Below the pieces are notes generated by a model. That model was not told the DNA's origin and ran no database searches. It was given only the letters and a program-made list of their open reading frames with translations. Shown piece by piece: positions 56,920 through 64,000 of a stretch of DNA of 64,000 nt (the first letter of the stretch is position 1; the number at the start of each line of letters is the position of its first letter). The stretch comes from Friedmanniella luteola (GTDB taxonomy: Bacteria > Actinomycetota > Actinomycetes > Propionibacteriales > Propionibacteriaceae). The stretch lies in NCBI RefSeq assembly GCF_900105065.1, contig NZ_LT629749.1, forward strand, positions 4,154,001 through 4,218,000, given 5' to 3'. Made by a program: the position numbers and the translations under genes.

Positions 56920-58757
56920 CCGCCACGGGCGGGCCGGGCGGGAGCGCGCCGCGGCGTCCGGTGCGGATCGGCAACGCCTCCGGCTTCTACGGCGACCGGC
57001 TCGCCGCCGCGCAGGAGATGGTGGAGGGCGGCGACCTCGACGTCCTGACCGGCGACTACCTGGCCGAGCTCACCCTCTACCTGCTGCACAAGGCGCGCCT
57101 GAAGGATCCCGACGCCGGCTACGCCTCGACCTTCCTGACCCAGCTGGAGACCGTCCTCGGCACCTGCCTGGACCGCGGGACCAAGATCGTCAGCAACGCG
57201 GGCGGGCTGAACCCCGGCGGGCTCGCCCGGGAGATCCGGGCGCTCGCCGCCCGGTTGGGGCTCGACGTCGCGGTCGCCCACGTCGACGGGGACGACCTGG
57301 TCGACGCCCTGCCGGGGCTGCTCGCGGCCGGGCAGCCGCTGGCCCACCTCGACACCGGGCAGCCGCTCGCCGCGGCCGGCGTCACCCCGGTGACCGCGAA
57401 CGCCTACCTCGGCGGCTGGCCGATCGTCACCGCGCTCGCCGCCGGCGCCGACGTCGTGGTGACGGGCCGGGTCACCGACGCCTCCCTGGTCGTCGGGCCG
57501 GCTGCGTGGTGGCACGGCTGGACGCCCGCCGACCTCGACCCGCTGGCCGGCGCCGTGGCGGCCGGCCACGTCGTCGAGTGCGGCGCCCAGGCCACCGGCG
57601 GCAACTACGCCTTCTTCCGCGAGGTCACCGACCGCCGCTACCCCGGCTTCCCGATCGCCGAGGTGGCCGCCGACGGCACCGCGGTGATCACGAAGCACCC
57701 GGGGACCGGCGGACTGGTGTCGGTGGGCACCGTCACGGCCCAGCTGCTGTACGAGACCGCCGAGCCCGCCTACGCCGGGCCGGACGTCACCACCTGGTTC
57801 GACACCCTGGACGTCCAGCAGGCCGGGCCGGACCGGGTCCGCGTCGCCGGGGCCCGGGGCACGCCGCCGACCGGCCAGGTCAAGGTGGCGCTCAACTACA
57901 CCGGCGGCTACCGCAACACGATGACGATGGTGCTCACCGGTCTCGACCTCGAGGCGAAGGCGGCGGCCGCGGAGCAGCTGCTGTTCGACCTGCTCGGCGG
58001 CCGGGACAGCGTCGACGCGGTCGACGTCCGGCTGCTCCGGTCCGACCACCCGGACGCGCGGACCCAGGCCGAGGCCACGGCGCACCTCGTGGTGACGGTC
58101 AAGGACCGCGATCCCGCGAAGGTGGGCCGGCGTTTCTCCAGCACCGTCCTGGAGCTGACGCTGGCCAGCTACCCCGGCTTCCACACCACCACCCCGCCCA
58201 CCCGGGAGAGCGCGTACGGGGTCTACTGGCCGACCCTCGTCCCCGCCGCGGTGGTCCCCGCCCGGGTCGTCCTGCCCGACGGCTCCGCGGTGCTCGTGCC
58301 CGCGGAACCCGGCGACCCGGTGGCGGCCGCCCGGCCGCCCGCGCCCCCGGCCCCTCCCCTGGCGACGGCCGTGGCGCCCGGGGGTCCGACGGCGGTGGTG
58401 CCGCTGGGCCTGGTGGCCGGGGCCCGGTCCGGGGACAAGGGCGGCAACGCGAACGTCGGCTTCTGGACGCGGACCGACGGCGGGTACGCCTGGCTGGAGG
58501 GCTTCCTCACCGTCGAGCGGCTGCGGGCCCTGCTGCCCGAGGCCGACGGGCTCGAGGTGCGGCGCTACCGGCTGCCGAACCTGCGCGCGCTCAACTTCGT
58601 CGTGGTCGGCCTGCTCGGGGAGGGCGTCGCGTCCTCCACCCGGCCCGACCCGCAGGCCAAGGCGCTCGGTGAGTTCCTGCGCTCCCGACTGGTGCCCGTG
58701 CCGGTGGCTCTGCTGCCCCCCGACCCCACGCCCGGAGGGCCGCACCCCGTCCCCTGA
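56916..58757 (+). CDS. AtuA-family protein (acyclic terpene utilization, DUF1446 + ferredoxin-like)
   Basis: 613 residues. The N-terminal DUF1446/AtuA domain has RIGNASGFYGDRLAAAQEMVEGGDLDVLTGDYLAELTL, IVSNAGGLNPGGLAREI and GADVVVTGRVTDASLVVGPAAWWHGW, ECGAQATGGNYAFF. A Pro-rich linker (about 475-505) leads to the AtuA-like C-terminal domain LVAGARSGDKGGNANVGFW. Its biochemical activity is not settled; the family marks citronellol/geraniol catabolic clusters. ATG overlaps the hydratase stop. Confidence 0.9.
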   Translation: MTATGGPGGSAPRRPVRIGNASGFYGDRLAAAQEMVEGGDLDVLTGDYLAELTLYLLHKARLKDPDAGYASTFLTQLETVLGTCLDRGTKIVSNAGGLNPGGLAREIRALAARLGLDVAVAHVDGDDLVDALPGLLAAGQPLAHLDTGQPLAAAGVTPVTANAYLGGWPIVTALAAGADVVVTGRVTDASLVVGPAAWWHGWTPADLDPLAGAVAAGHVVECGAQATGGNYAFFREVTDRRYPGFPIAEVAADGTAVITKHPGTGGLVSVGTVTAQLLYETAEPAYAGPDVTTWFDTLDVQQAGPDRVRVAGARGTPPTGQVKVALNYTGGYRNTMTMVLTGLDLEAKAAAAEQLLFDLLGGRDSVDAVDVRLLRSDHPDARTQAEATAHLVVTVKDRDPAKVGRRFSSTVLELTLASYPGFHTTTPPTRESAYGVYWPTLVPAAVVPARVVLPDGSAVLVPAEPGDPVAAARPPAPPAPPLATAVAPGGPTAVVPLGLVAGARSGDKGGNANVGFWTRTDGGYAWLEGFLTVERLRALLPEADGLEVRRYRLPNLRALNFVVVGLLGEGVASSTRPDPQAKALGEFLRSRLVPVPVALLPPDPTPGGPHPVP

Positions 58758-58773
58758 GCACGCTCAGGGGACG
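58748..58773. terminator. bidirectional hairpin terminator after the AtuA gene
   Basis: CGTCCCCTGAG (58748-58758) and CTCAGGGGACG (58763-58773) pair perfectly around a CACG loop. The stem includes the AtuA stop codon and lies seven bases from the convergent UspA stop. Confidence 0.75.
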
Positions 58774-58779
58774 GACGCG

Positions 58780-59178
58780 TCACTGCGCCGCGGGCTTGAC
58801 CGCCGTCACCGGGCAGCCGGCGTCGAGCAGCAGCTGCTGGGCGGTGCTGCCGAAGATCAGCTTGCCGACCGGGGAGCGGCGGCGGAGCCCGATCACCAGC
58901 AGGTCCGCCCCGACCTCGGCGACCGTGGCGAGGATCGCCTCGGCGGCCGGCCGCCCGTCGACCGGCTGCCGGACCTCGTGCTCGACCCCCGCCTGCTCGA
59001 GCTCGGCGTGCAGCGCATCGAGGTCGGGCTGGCTGGCGAACAGCGGGGAGGCGTAGTTGCCGTCCTTGCCCGTGTTGACGACGACGAGCGAGCCGCCGAG
59101 GGCCAGCGCGGTCGCCTTCGCGTGGTCGAGGGCCGCCTGGCCCTCGCGGGTGGGGGTGTAGCCGACGACGATCTTCAT
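58780..59178 (-). CDS. universal stress protein (UspA family)
   Basis: 132 residues: MKIVVGYTPTREGQAALDHA, LALGGSLVVVNTGKD and the ATP-binding tail GLRRRSPVGKLIFGSTAQQLLLDAGCPVTAV (G-x2-G-x9-G-S type). GAGGAG precedes the ATG at 59178. Nucleotide-binding stress protein; partner unknown. Confidence 0.92.
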   Translation of the reverse strand: MKIVVGYTPTREGQAALDHAKATALALGGSLVVVNTGKDGNYASPLFASQPDLDALHAELEQAGVEHEVRQPVDGRPAAEAILATVAEVGADLLVIGLRRRSPVGKLIFGSTAQQLLLDAGCPVTAVKPAAQ

Positions 59179-59364
59179 GGGGCTCCTCGGGTGCGACGGG
59201 ACAGCGGACCGTGCGCCCATCCTGGCCGTCCGGAGCCGCGGAGGGAACCGGTCGGGGGCGGCGACCTGTCGATCACCGCCCCGCGGGCCGCGGTGGGCGC
59301 GCCCGGGTCCAGCGCCCGTCCCCGCGGCACGACCGGCCCGCGGACCTCGGCCCGTCGACGGCGC

Positions 59365-59730
59365 TCAGGCCTCCCGGGCGGGCGCGTGCCAGGCAGCACC
59401 CGGAGCCGTCTCGACCAGGACCAGGAGCAGGTTGTCCTTCTTGATCCCGACCTTCGCGACCTCGTCGGCGACGGCGGCCAGGCCGCGCTGCTTCTGCTCG
59501 TCGGTGTAGCCCGGGGAGGCCAGGACCTCGATGAAGACGATGTCGGTGCGGTCGGCGTCGGGGAACGTCCGCGAGTAGACCAGCTCGCCCTGGTCGTGCA
59601 GCCGGAACACCTGGAACAGGTCCTCGGGCGTCATGTCCAGCCCGGACACCAGTCCGGCGTGGACGGCGTCGCTGATCTGGCTCATCTTGGGCGCGAGCTC
59701 GCGGTGCATGTCGATGCGCACGTGCGGCAT
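59365..59730 (-). CDS. tautomerase family protein
   Basis: 121 residues beginning MPHVRID, leaving an N-terminal catalytic Pro after Met removal. GLDMTPEDLFQVFRLHDQGELVYSRTF and FIEVLASPGYTDEQKQRGLAAVADE follow the Tautomerase_2 pattern. AGGAGG precedes the ATG. An AT-rich inverted repeat lies 50 bases upstream and may be its operator. Confidence 0.87.
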   Translation of the reverse strand: MPHVRIDMHRELAPKMSQISDAVHAGLVSGLDMTPEDLFQVFRLHDQGELVYSRTFPDADRTDIVFIEVLASPGYTDEQKQRGLAAVADEVAKVGIKKDNLLLVLVETAPGAAWHAPAREA

Positions 59731-59779
59731 GAGGTCCTCCTGGTCGGCCGACGGACGACCGTCGTCCGCCGCTGAGCCA

Positions 59780-59798
59780 TTGTTACAGAAAGTAACAA
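59780..59798. promoter_or_regulatory. TTGTTAC-N5-GTAACAA inverted repeat, probable operator
   Basis: TTGTTAC (59780-59786) and GTAACAA (59792-59798) are exact inverted repeats around AGAAA, in an AT-rich island within about 190 bases between the S55 peptidase and the tautomerase. On the minus strand TAACAAT overlaps it as a possible -10. The form is that of a TetR/MarR site; no such regulator gene is in the window. Confidence 0.55.
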
Positions 59799-59922
59799 GG
59801 ATTTGCCGGTCGCCCTCCGGCCCGGGCAGCCGGTCGCCCCCGCCGCTCCCGGCCGCCCCCGCCCGGGCGGGAGCGTCGGGGAGCGACGGGGGCGACGTGC
59901 CGAGCCGCGGCGGACCGGCCGC

Positions 59923-61791
59923 TCAGCGGCGGACCTGCACCCCCACGGAGGCGGCGCCGGTGACCGTGTAGCGCTGCCGGACCCGGAGGTCCTTGACCGT
60001 GCGGACGTCCTCGTCGTCCTCCGAGCCGAGCAGCAGGCTGATCTGCAGGTCGTCGTTGTGCGGGGCGGAGACGATCCCCTTGATGACCGCGTCCAGGTCG
60101 TCGGCGAGCCCCTCGTCGCACGCCGTCGGGTCGAGGAAGCAGCCCTCGCCCTCGCCCTCGTCCTCGCCGGGCAGGAGGGTCGCCTGACCACCGGCGACCA
60201 GCAGCAGGCCGCTCTTGCCCTGCGTCTTCGCCGGCACCTTGACGATGCTGACCACCCGGCGCACGGTGCTGCTCCGGAACGCCTTGAGAGTGGTCCGCAC
60301 CTTGATCGTGTCGCCCGCCTTCACCGTGACGGCCGCCCGGACCTTGTAGGCCCCCTTGCCGACGGCCACCTCGGTCTTCCCGACCCGGTACTGCCGGAAG
60401 TCCCCGGTCACGTTGGACTCCAGCGCGACGCTGCGGATGGTCACCGCCTCGTCGTCCTGGTCCACCAGCGCGTCGAGCGCGGCGGCCAGGTCGAACGCGG
60501 GCTCGGCGGCGATGTCGTCGCGCGAGGCCCACGCGTTGGTCCGGCTGACGGTGAAGCTCGTGCCGCCCGCACGGGTGCCGGTGATCACCCAGCGGCTGCT
60601 CGCGCGGCCGTCCCCGATCTCGTCGACGACGTTGTCGTAGTTGGCCAGCGCGGCGTAGGCGGCGACCTCGGGCAGCAGGTCCCGAGCGCTCACCCGCGTC
60701 GTCCCGGTGCGGGCCGCTCCCGTGGTCGAGTTCCGGACCGTCGTGGTGACGGGGACCGTCATGGGCAGCACCCCGAGCCGGGCCCGCAGACCGGAGGTCC
60801 GGTCCTGGTCCACGGTGCCGACGGGGTCGCCCACGGTCGCGAGCTTGAAGGCCCCGAAGGTGTCGTCGCGGATGATGGCCAGCGAGCTGCCGGTGCTGGC
60901 GCCGTAGGAGACGGCGCCGGCCAGGGCGTACGGGTGCCCGAAGGCCAGCGCCTGGCCGCCGCAGACGGCGGTGGTGGTGCCCGTGCCCGCCACCGTCACG
61001 TCGCCGTAGGAGAGCACGCTGGTGAAGTTGCCGCCGGGGACCGGGACGGCTAGCGGGCTCGACGCGGCGGGCGCCGCCCGACCGGACCCGGCGTGCGCGA
61101 GGACGGAGAGGCCGGCGGCGTCCGCCCCGGCCTGGAAGCGGGCCACCCGTGCGGGGCCGAGGCCGCTCAGCGAGAGCGGCACGGGCAGCCGCTGGAGCCC
61201 GCCGCGGGGGACGGCCGCCGCGGCACGGGCGTCGACCTGCCGCCGGAGACCGCTGGGCAGGGCCACCTGACGGGGTTCCCGGACGGCGGCCGCCGCGCGG
61301 ACGGCGGGCCGGCCGAGGTCGAGCAGGTCGAGCATGTCGGCCGCCGGCGTGACACCGCCGATCGGGGAGTTGGCGCTGGTGAAGCCGTAGGAGACCGAGC
61401 CCAGCAGCCGGCCGCCGACGTAGACCGGCGAGCCGGACATGCCGGCCCAGATCCCGCCACCGCCCTGGTCGACGACGTGCCCGCCGGCCAGGTCGGAGAC
61501 CTCGACGACGATCATGTCCTTCCCGGCGCCGATGCCGTCGGGCAGCACGCCCAGGACCTCCACGGCGAACGGCTTGGGGGTGGTGCCCCGGACGACGGTC
61601 AGCCCCTCGCCGACGAGGCCGGGGGTCACCTCCGCCACCGGCACGACGGCCGGGCACGGGTCCGCCGCGGCCGGCCGGACGACCGGTCCCTCGGCGGCGG
61701 CGGGGGTGGCCAGCACCCCGGCCACCAGGGCGACCGCCAACCCGGCTCCGGCCGACCTGACCTGCCACCGACGTCGTCCTGCACCCTGCAT
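59923..61791 (-). CDS. SpoIVB-type serine peptidase (family S55), secreted
   Basis: 622 residues. GAGGAG precedes the ATG at 61791; the signal peptide (SAGAGLAVALVAGVLATPAAAE) leads to TPGLVGEGLTVVRGTTPKPFAVEVLGVLPDG, a PDZ-like region, and GIWAGMSGSPVYVGGRLLGSVSYGF, the S55 catalytic Ser motif (GMSGSP). LAFGHPYALAGAVSYG and a long C-terminal region with beta-sandwich character (AAVTVKAGDTIKVRTTLKAF) follow, ending with an acidic loop EDEGEGEGCF. Bacillus SpoIVB is a sporulation signalling protease; in actinobacteria such proteins are exported with unknown targets. Confidence 0.85.
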   Translation of the reverse strand: MQGAGRRRWQVRSAGAGLAVALVAGVLATPAAAEGPVVRPAAADPCPAVVPVAEVTPGLVGEGLTVVRGTTPKPFAVEVLGVLPDGIGAGKDMIVVEVSDLAGGHVVDQGGGGIWAGMSGSPVYVGGRLLGSVSYGFTSANSPIGGVTPAADMLDLLDLGRPAVRAAAAVREPRQVALPSGLRRQVDARAAAAVPRGGLQRLPVPLSLSGLGPARVARFQAGADAAGLSVLAHAGSGRAAPAASSPLAVPVPGGNFTSVLSYGDVTVAGTGTTTAVCGGQALAFGHPYALAGAVSYGASTGSSLAIIRDDTFGAFKLATVGDPVGTVDQDRTSGLRARLGVLPMTVPVTTTVRNSTTGAARTGTTRVSARDLLPEVAAYAALANYDNVVDEIGDGRASSRWVITGTRAGGTSFTVSRTNAWASRDDIAAEPAFDLAAALDALVDQDDEAVTIRSVALESNVTGDFRQYRVGKTEVAVGKGAYKVRAAVTVKAGDTIKVRTTLKAFRSSTVRRVVSIVKVPAKTQGKSGLLLVAGGQATLLPGEDEGEGEGCFLDPTACDEGLADDLDAVIKGIVSAPHNDDLQISLLLGSEDDEDVRTVKDLRVRQRYTVTGAASVGVQVRR

Positions 61792-61997
61792 CCGGACTCC
61801 TCGCGTCCTCGGCGGCCCTGCCGCCCCTGGCTCGGCGGGCGGCGCCCGACGATGCACGCACGGAACGTAGCGTCCGGAGCGGGCGGTCGAGGTCGCGGTC
61901 GGCGCACGGAAAGGTCACGATTCGGGCCGAGGACCGACCCCGGAGAGGGGCGCCCGGGCCCGGTCGGCACGATTTCCAGGCACCCGGTCACCTAGGC

Positions 61998-62003
61998 TAT
62001 AGT
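61998..62003 (+). promoter_or_regulatory. -10 box of the tRNA-Asp/tRNA-Phe transcript
   Basis: TATAGT lies 43 bases before tRNA-Asp; a matching -35 is weak. A small hairpin GCACCC/GGGTGC (62011-62027) lies in the leader. Confidence 0.5.
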
Positions 62004-62046
62004 TTCGCGGGCACCCGGTGAGGGTGCAGCGAGTAGGGCCCAGCAA

Positions 62047-62120
62047 GGCCCCGTAGCGCAGTTGGTTAGCGCGCCGCCCTGTCACGGCGGAGGTCGCGGG
62101 TTCGAGTCCCGTCGGGGTCG
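62047..62120 (+). tRNA. tRNA-Asp (anticodon GTC)
   Basis: Acceptor GGCCCCG pairs with CGGGGTC, D-arm GCGC..GCGC, anticodon loop CTGTCAC gives GTC, T-arm CGCGGGTTCGAGTCCCGT, discriminator G. The Asp-Phe order is common in actinobacteria. Confidence 0.96.
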
Positions 62121-62208
62121 CGAGAGCGGTGATGTCTCCATCCGGAGGCTCACCGCTTCTGTGTTCGTCAGCCGGTGCGGGAGCAGTCCCCCGCCGGCTG
62201 CCGGGCTC

Positions 62209-62282
62209 GGCCAGGTAGCTCAGCTGGTAGCAGCGTTCGCCTGAAAAGTGAAAGGTCGCCGGTTCGAACCCGGCCCTGGCCA
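62209..62282 (+). tRNA. tRNA-Phe (anticodon GAA)
   Basis: Acceptor GGCCAGG pairs with CCTGGCC, anticodon stem TTCGC/GTGAA with loop CTGAAAA (GAA), T-arm GCCGGTTCGAACCCGGC, discriminator A. The D-arm is slightly irregular (GCTC..CAGC). Confidence 0.94.
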
Positions 62283-62633
62283 CCTTCTCCCCCCGCCCGG
62301 CGTGGCAGCGCGCCACCCGGACCCGCTCCTCGGGCCGGACGGCGTAGCCCAGACCCTCGTCCCCCCGGGCCGTGCATCCAAAGCGTCGACGGGCTCCGAA
62401 TCCTCCCGTACGGCGTCGGGGACCACCCGTGGTCCGACCGCGCGGCGTGCACGACGAGAGGACACCACCGGTGAGCAGAGGGGCGACGCTCCGGCCTGCC
62501 GTGCCCGCCGGGCGCGTCGGTGCGGTGCTGCGCCCCCGACGGGTTCGGTGTCCGGGCACCCGGTCGATTAGAGTGACGGCCACCGGCCACGGGGGCTGGT
62601 GAGGTGCTCAGACCACGGAGGGAACCAGCGGTC
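62283..62633. other. intergenic region before the ECF sigma gene
   Basis: About 350 bases with no gene recognised; open frames here are basic, low-complexity and lack ribosome binding sites. A TAGAGT -10 (62569-62574) probably starts the sigma/anti-sigma operon. Confidence 0.45.
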
Positions 62634-63191
62634 GTGACCGTGACGCCGGACGACGACCTGAGCCTGGTCGTCGAGGCGTTCGTCGCGGGCGACGAGCGGG
62701 CCCTCGAGAAGCTCTACCGGCGGTTCTCCGCCCTCGTCTTCACCGTCGCCCTGCGCTCCCTCGGCGACGTGACCGAGGCCGAGGACGTGGTGCAGAAGGT
62801 CTTCGTCGCCGCCTGGACCGGCCGGCACACCTACAAGGCCGAGCGCGCCAGCATCTCCGCCTGGCTGATGGGCATCACCCGCAACAAGGTGGCCGACACC
62901 CACGCCGCCCGCGCCAAGCAGCGCAAGATCCAGAACGAGGTCGGGTCCAACCTGCCGCTGGCGCCCGACACCCTCGACATCGCCGAACGGCTGATCATCG
63001 CCGACGAGATCGCCAAGCTCGACGCGGTCCCCCAGAAGGTGCTGAGGATGGCGTTCTACGAGGACCTGACCCACGCGCAGATCGCCGAGCGGATGCAGCT
63101 GCCACCGGGCACGGTGAAGAGCCACATCCGCCGCAGCCTGATCAAGCTCCGACGCCGGATGGAGGTCTACAGCCATGCACACGAGTCCTGA
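62634..63191 (+). CDS. ECF sigma-70 family sigma factor (SigK-like)
   Basis: 185 residues. Region 2: FVAGDERALEKLYRRFSALVFTVALRSLG, EAEDVVQKVFVAAW; region 4: VPQKVLRMAFYEDLTHAQIAERMQLPPGTVKSHIRRSLIKLRRRM. GTG at 62634 chosen because GGAGGG lies ten bases upstream; GTG 62604 is possible. Overlaps the anti-sigma gene by 17 bases, so both are co-translated. Confidence 0.93.
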   Translation: MTVTPDDDLSLVVEAFVAGDERALEKLYRRFSALVFTVALRSLGDVTEAEDVVQKVFVAAWTGRHTYKAERASISAWLMGITRNKVADTHAARAKQRKIQNEVGSNLPLAPDTLDIAERLIIADEIAKLDAVPQKVLRMAFYEDLTHAQIAERMQLPPGTVKSHIRRSLIKLRRRMEVYSHAHES

Positions 63192-63921
63192 CCTCCTCGC
63201 CCTCCTGGCCCTCGGCGAGGACGTCGCGGACGACGAGGACCTGGTGCACGTCGCCGGCTGCCCCGACTGCCGCGCCGAGCTGGCCGCCTTCACCGCCGCG
63301 GCGGGCAGCGCGCGCCGGGCCGGTGAGGCGACGCTGGTCGCCCCTCGCCCCGAGGTCTGGCAGCAGATCAGCCGCGAGCTGCACCTGCACGAGGCCGTCG
63401 CGGCGTCCGGGCCGACCGCCCCGCCGGCCGATCCGCCCGGCCCGGCGGCGCAGCCCGGGGACGACCGGCCCGCCGAGCGCCGGCGCGTCCGGGTGGCCGC
63501 CTTCGTGCTGGCCGCCGCGCTGGCCCTGGCCGTGGGCGTCGGGCTGGGGACCAACCTCGACCGGGTGGGTCCCGGCGCGACGCGTGAGGTGGCGACCGTC
63601 TCCCTGAACGCCCTGCCGGGCTGGCCCGGTTCGTCGGGCCAGGCCGTCGTCGAGGAGGACCGCGACGGCAACCGCACGCTGGTGGTCACGGTGACCTCAC
63701 CGGAGCCGGCCAGCGGGCCCCGCGAGGTGTGGATGTCCACGCCCACGGCGGAGCCGATGATCGCCATGGGCTACCTCCAGGACGGCCGGGGCCGGTTCCC
63801 CATCGCCCCGTCGGTGGACCTGCAGCAGTTCCGGCTGGTCGACGTCTCCCAGGAGCCCGCCGGGGACCAGGACTTCCGCCACTCGGGTGACTCGATGGTG
63901 CGCGGCAAGCTGCCGGTGTGA
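63175..63921 (+). CDS. anti-sigma factor, zinc-finger and RskA C-terminal domain
   Basis: 248 residues. The cytoplasmic N-terminus has HVAGCPDCRAEL, the H-x3-C-x2-C anti-sigma zinc motif, then a membrane helix (VAAFVLAAALALAVGVGLG, about 112-130) and an extracytoplasmic RskA-type domain (NALPGWPGSSGQAVVEED, EVWMSTPTAEPMIAMGYL). It should hold the upstream ECF sigma at the membrane until regulated proteolysis frees it. Confidence 0.92.
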   Translation: MHTSPDLLALLALGEDVADDEDLVHVAGCPDCRAELAAFTAAAGSARRAGEATLVAPRPEVWQQISRELHLHEAVAASGPTAPPADPPGPAAQPGDDRPAERRRVRVAAFVLAAALALAVGVGLGTNLDRVGPGATREVATVSLNALPGWPGSSGQAVVEEDRDGNRTLVVTVTSPEPASGPREVWMSTPTAEPMIAMGYLQDGRGRFPIAPSVDLQQFRLVDVSQEPAGDQDFRHSGDSMVRGKLPV

Positions 63922-64000
63922 CCGCGCGGTCGTCCGCCGGGCTCTTCACCAAGCACGCCGACGGCGCCGACCCCGGGTTCTTCGCGGCCGAGGCCGCCGG
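63918..64000 (+). CDS. fructosamine kinase family protein, 5' end only
   Basis: Partial gene running off the window. GTG at 63918 overlaps the anti-sigma stop as GTGA. The 27 visible residues include GLFTKHADGADPGFFAAEAA, matching the N-terminus of fructosamine-3-kinase-like proteins (FxKxxxxxPGFFxAEAAGL). The identification rests on this short stretch. Confidence 0.6.
   Translation, partial: MTARSSAGLFTKHADGADPGFFAAEAA

Noticed and set aside
1-64000. CRISPR array
   Set aside because: No series of regularly spaced direct repeats and no cas genes were seen.

Overview
The window is high-GC DNA (estimated by eye at about 70 to 75 percent, not counted) with dense GTG/ATG starts, 4-base ATGA/GTGA gene overlaps, many apparently leaderless transcripts, an ECF sigma/RskA-type anti-sigma pair, a RepSA-type integrative element and ROK and GntR sugar regulators. 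This points to an actinobacterium, most plausibly a soil or plant-associated member near the Propionibacteriales (inference; no marker gene such as 16S or rpoB is present). A palindromic repeat built on CTGAGCCTGTCGAAGG, of a kind I recall from that order, occurs at 14.6 and 23.4 kb.

Layout. (1) 0-3.7 kb: the right end of an integrated pSAM2-like element (rep, xis, int) abutting the 3' end of tRNA-Lys. (2) 3.8-7.4 kb: secreted cell-wall and protease genes (amidase, subtilisin, peptidoglycan-binding M15-like hydrolase). (3) 7.5-27.9 kb: a large carbohydrate catabolic island. Operon A (minus, 13.7 to 7.5 kb) encodes a 2-hydroxyacid dehydrogenase, KDPG-type aldolase, shikimate-dehydrogenase-like enzyme, phosphotriesterase-like lactonase, cupin phosphoglucose isomerase and xylulokinase, and ends in a decapitated ABC sugar-binding protein. 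Operon B (minus, 19.7 to 15.5 kb) encodes a Gfo/Idh/MocA oxidoreductase, SDR, zinc alcohol dehydrogenase and a fucose/arabinose-isomerase-like enzyme. Operon C (plus, 20.0 to 26.6 kb) encodes a CUT1 ABC transporter, VOC protein, aldo/keto reductase and GH1 beta-glucosidase. A HutC-type GntR (13.8 kb) and a ROK repressor (27.9 kb) probably control them: I see one palindromic operator shared by operons A and B, and another 25-bp element shared by operon C and the ROK gene. (4) 28-32.9 kb: housekeeping and membrane genes, including a membrane-anchored protein whose body is a GroEL apical domain, and an SH3-domain secreted hydrolase. (5) 32.9-39.4 kb: tRNA-Glu followed by a region rich in broken genes, interspersed with an ECF42 sigma factor/YciI pair, a P-loop kinase, an APH-like kinase and a SnoaL-like protein. 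(6) 39.6-47.4 kb: two coupled ABC exporter pairs, DHFR-like genes, a lipoprotein, and a frameshifted surface protein next to a class F-type sortase. (7) 47.4-58.8 kb: a Ser/Thr kinase-like protein lacking the catalytic Asp, then acyl-CoA metabolism: a methylmalonyl-CoA-mutase-type large subunit, acyl-CoA dehydrogenase, biotin-dependent acyl-CoA carboxylase beta and alpha chains, enoyl-CoA hydratase and an AtuA-family protein, i.e. the gene set of the acyclic terpene (atu) pathway or a leucine-like variant. (8) 58.8-64 kb: UspA, tautomerase, SpoIVB-type S55 peptidase, tRNA-Asp and tRNA-Phe, ECF sigma/anti-sigma pair and the start of a fructosamine-kinase-like gene.

The most interesting items are the GroEL apical-domain membrane protein, the two deduced operator systems in the sugar island (one sits exactly in the 17-bp spacer of a leaderless promoter), the frameshifted sortase substrate beside its sortase, the atu-like cluster with a 9-codon coupled leader ORF, and the perfect 16-bp inverted repeat at the start of rep. 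No CRISPR array or complete insertion sequence was seen.
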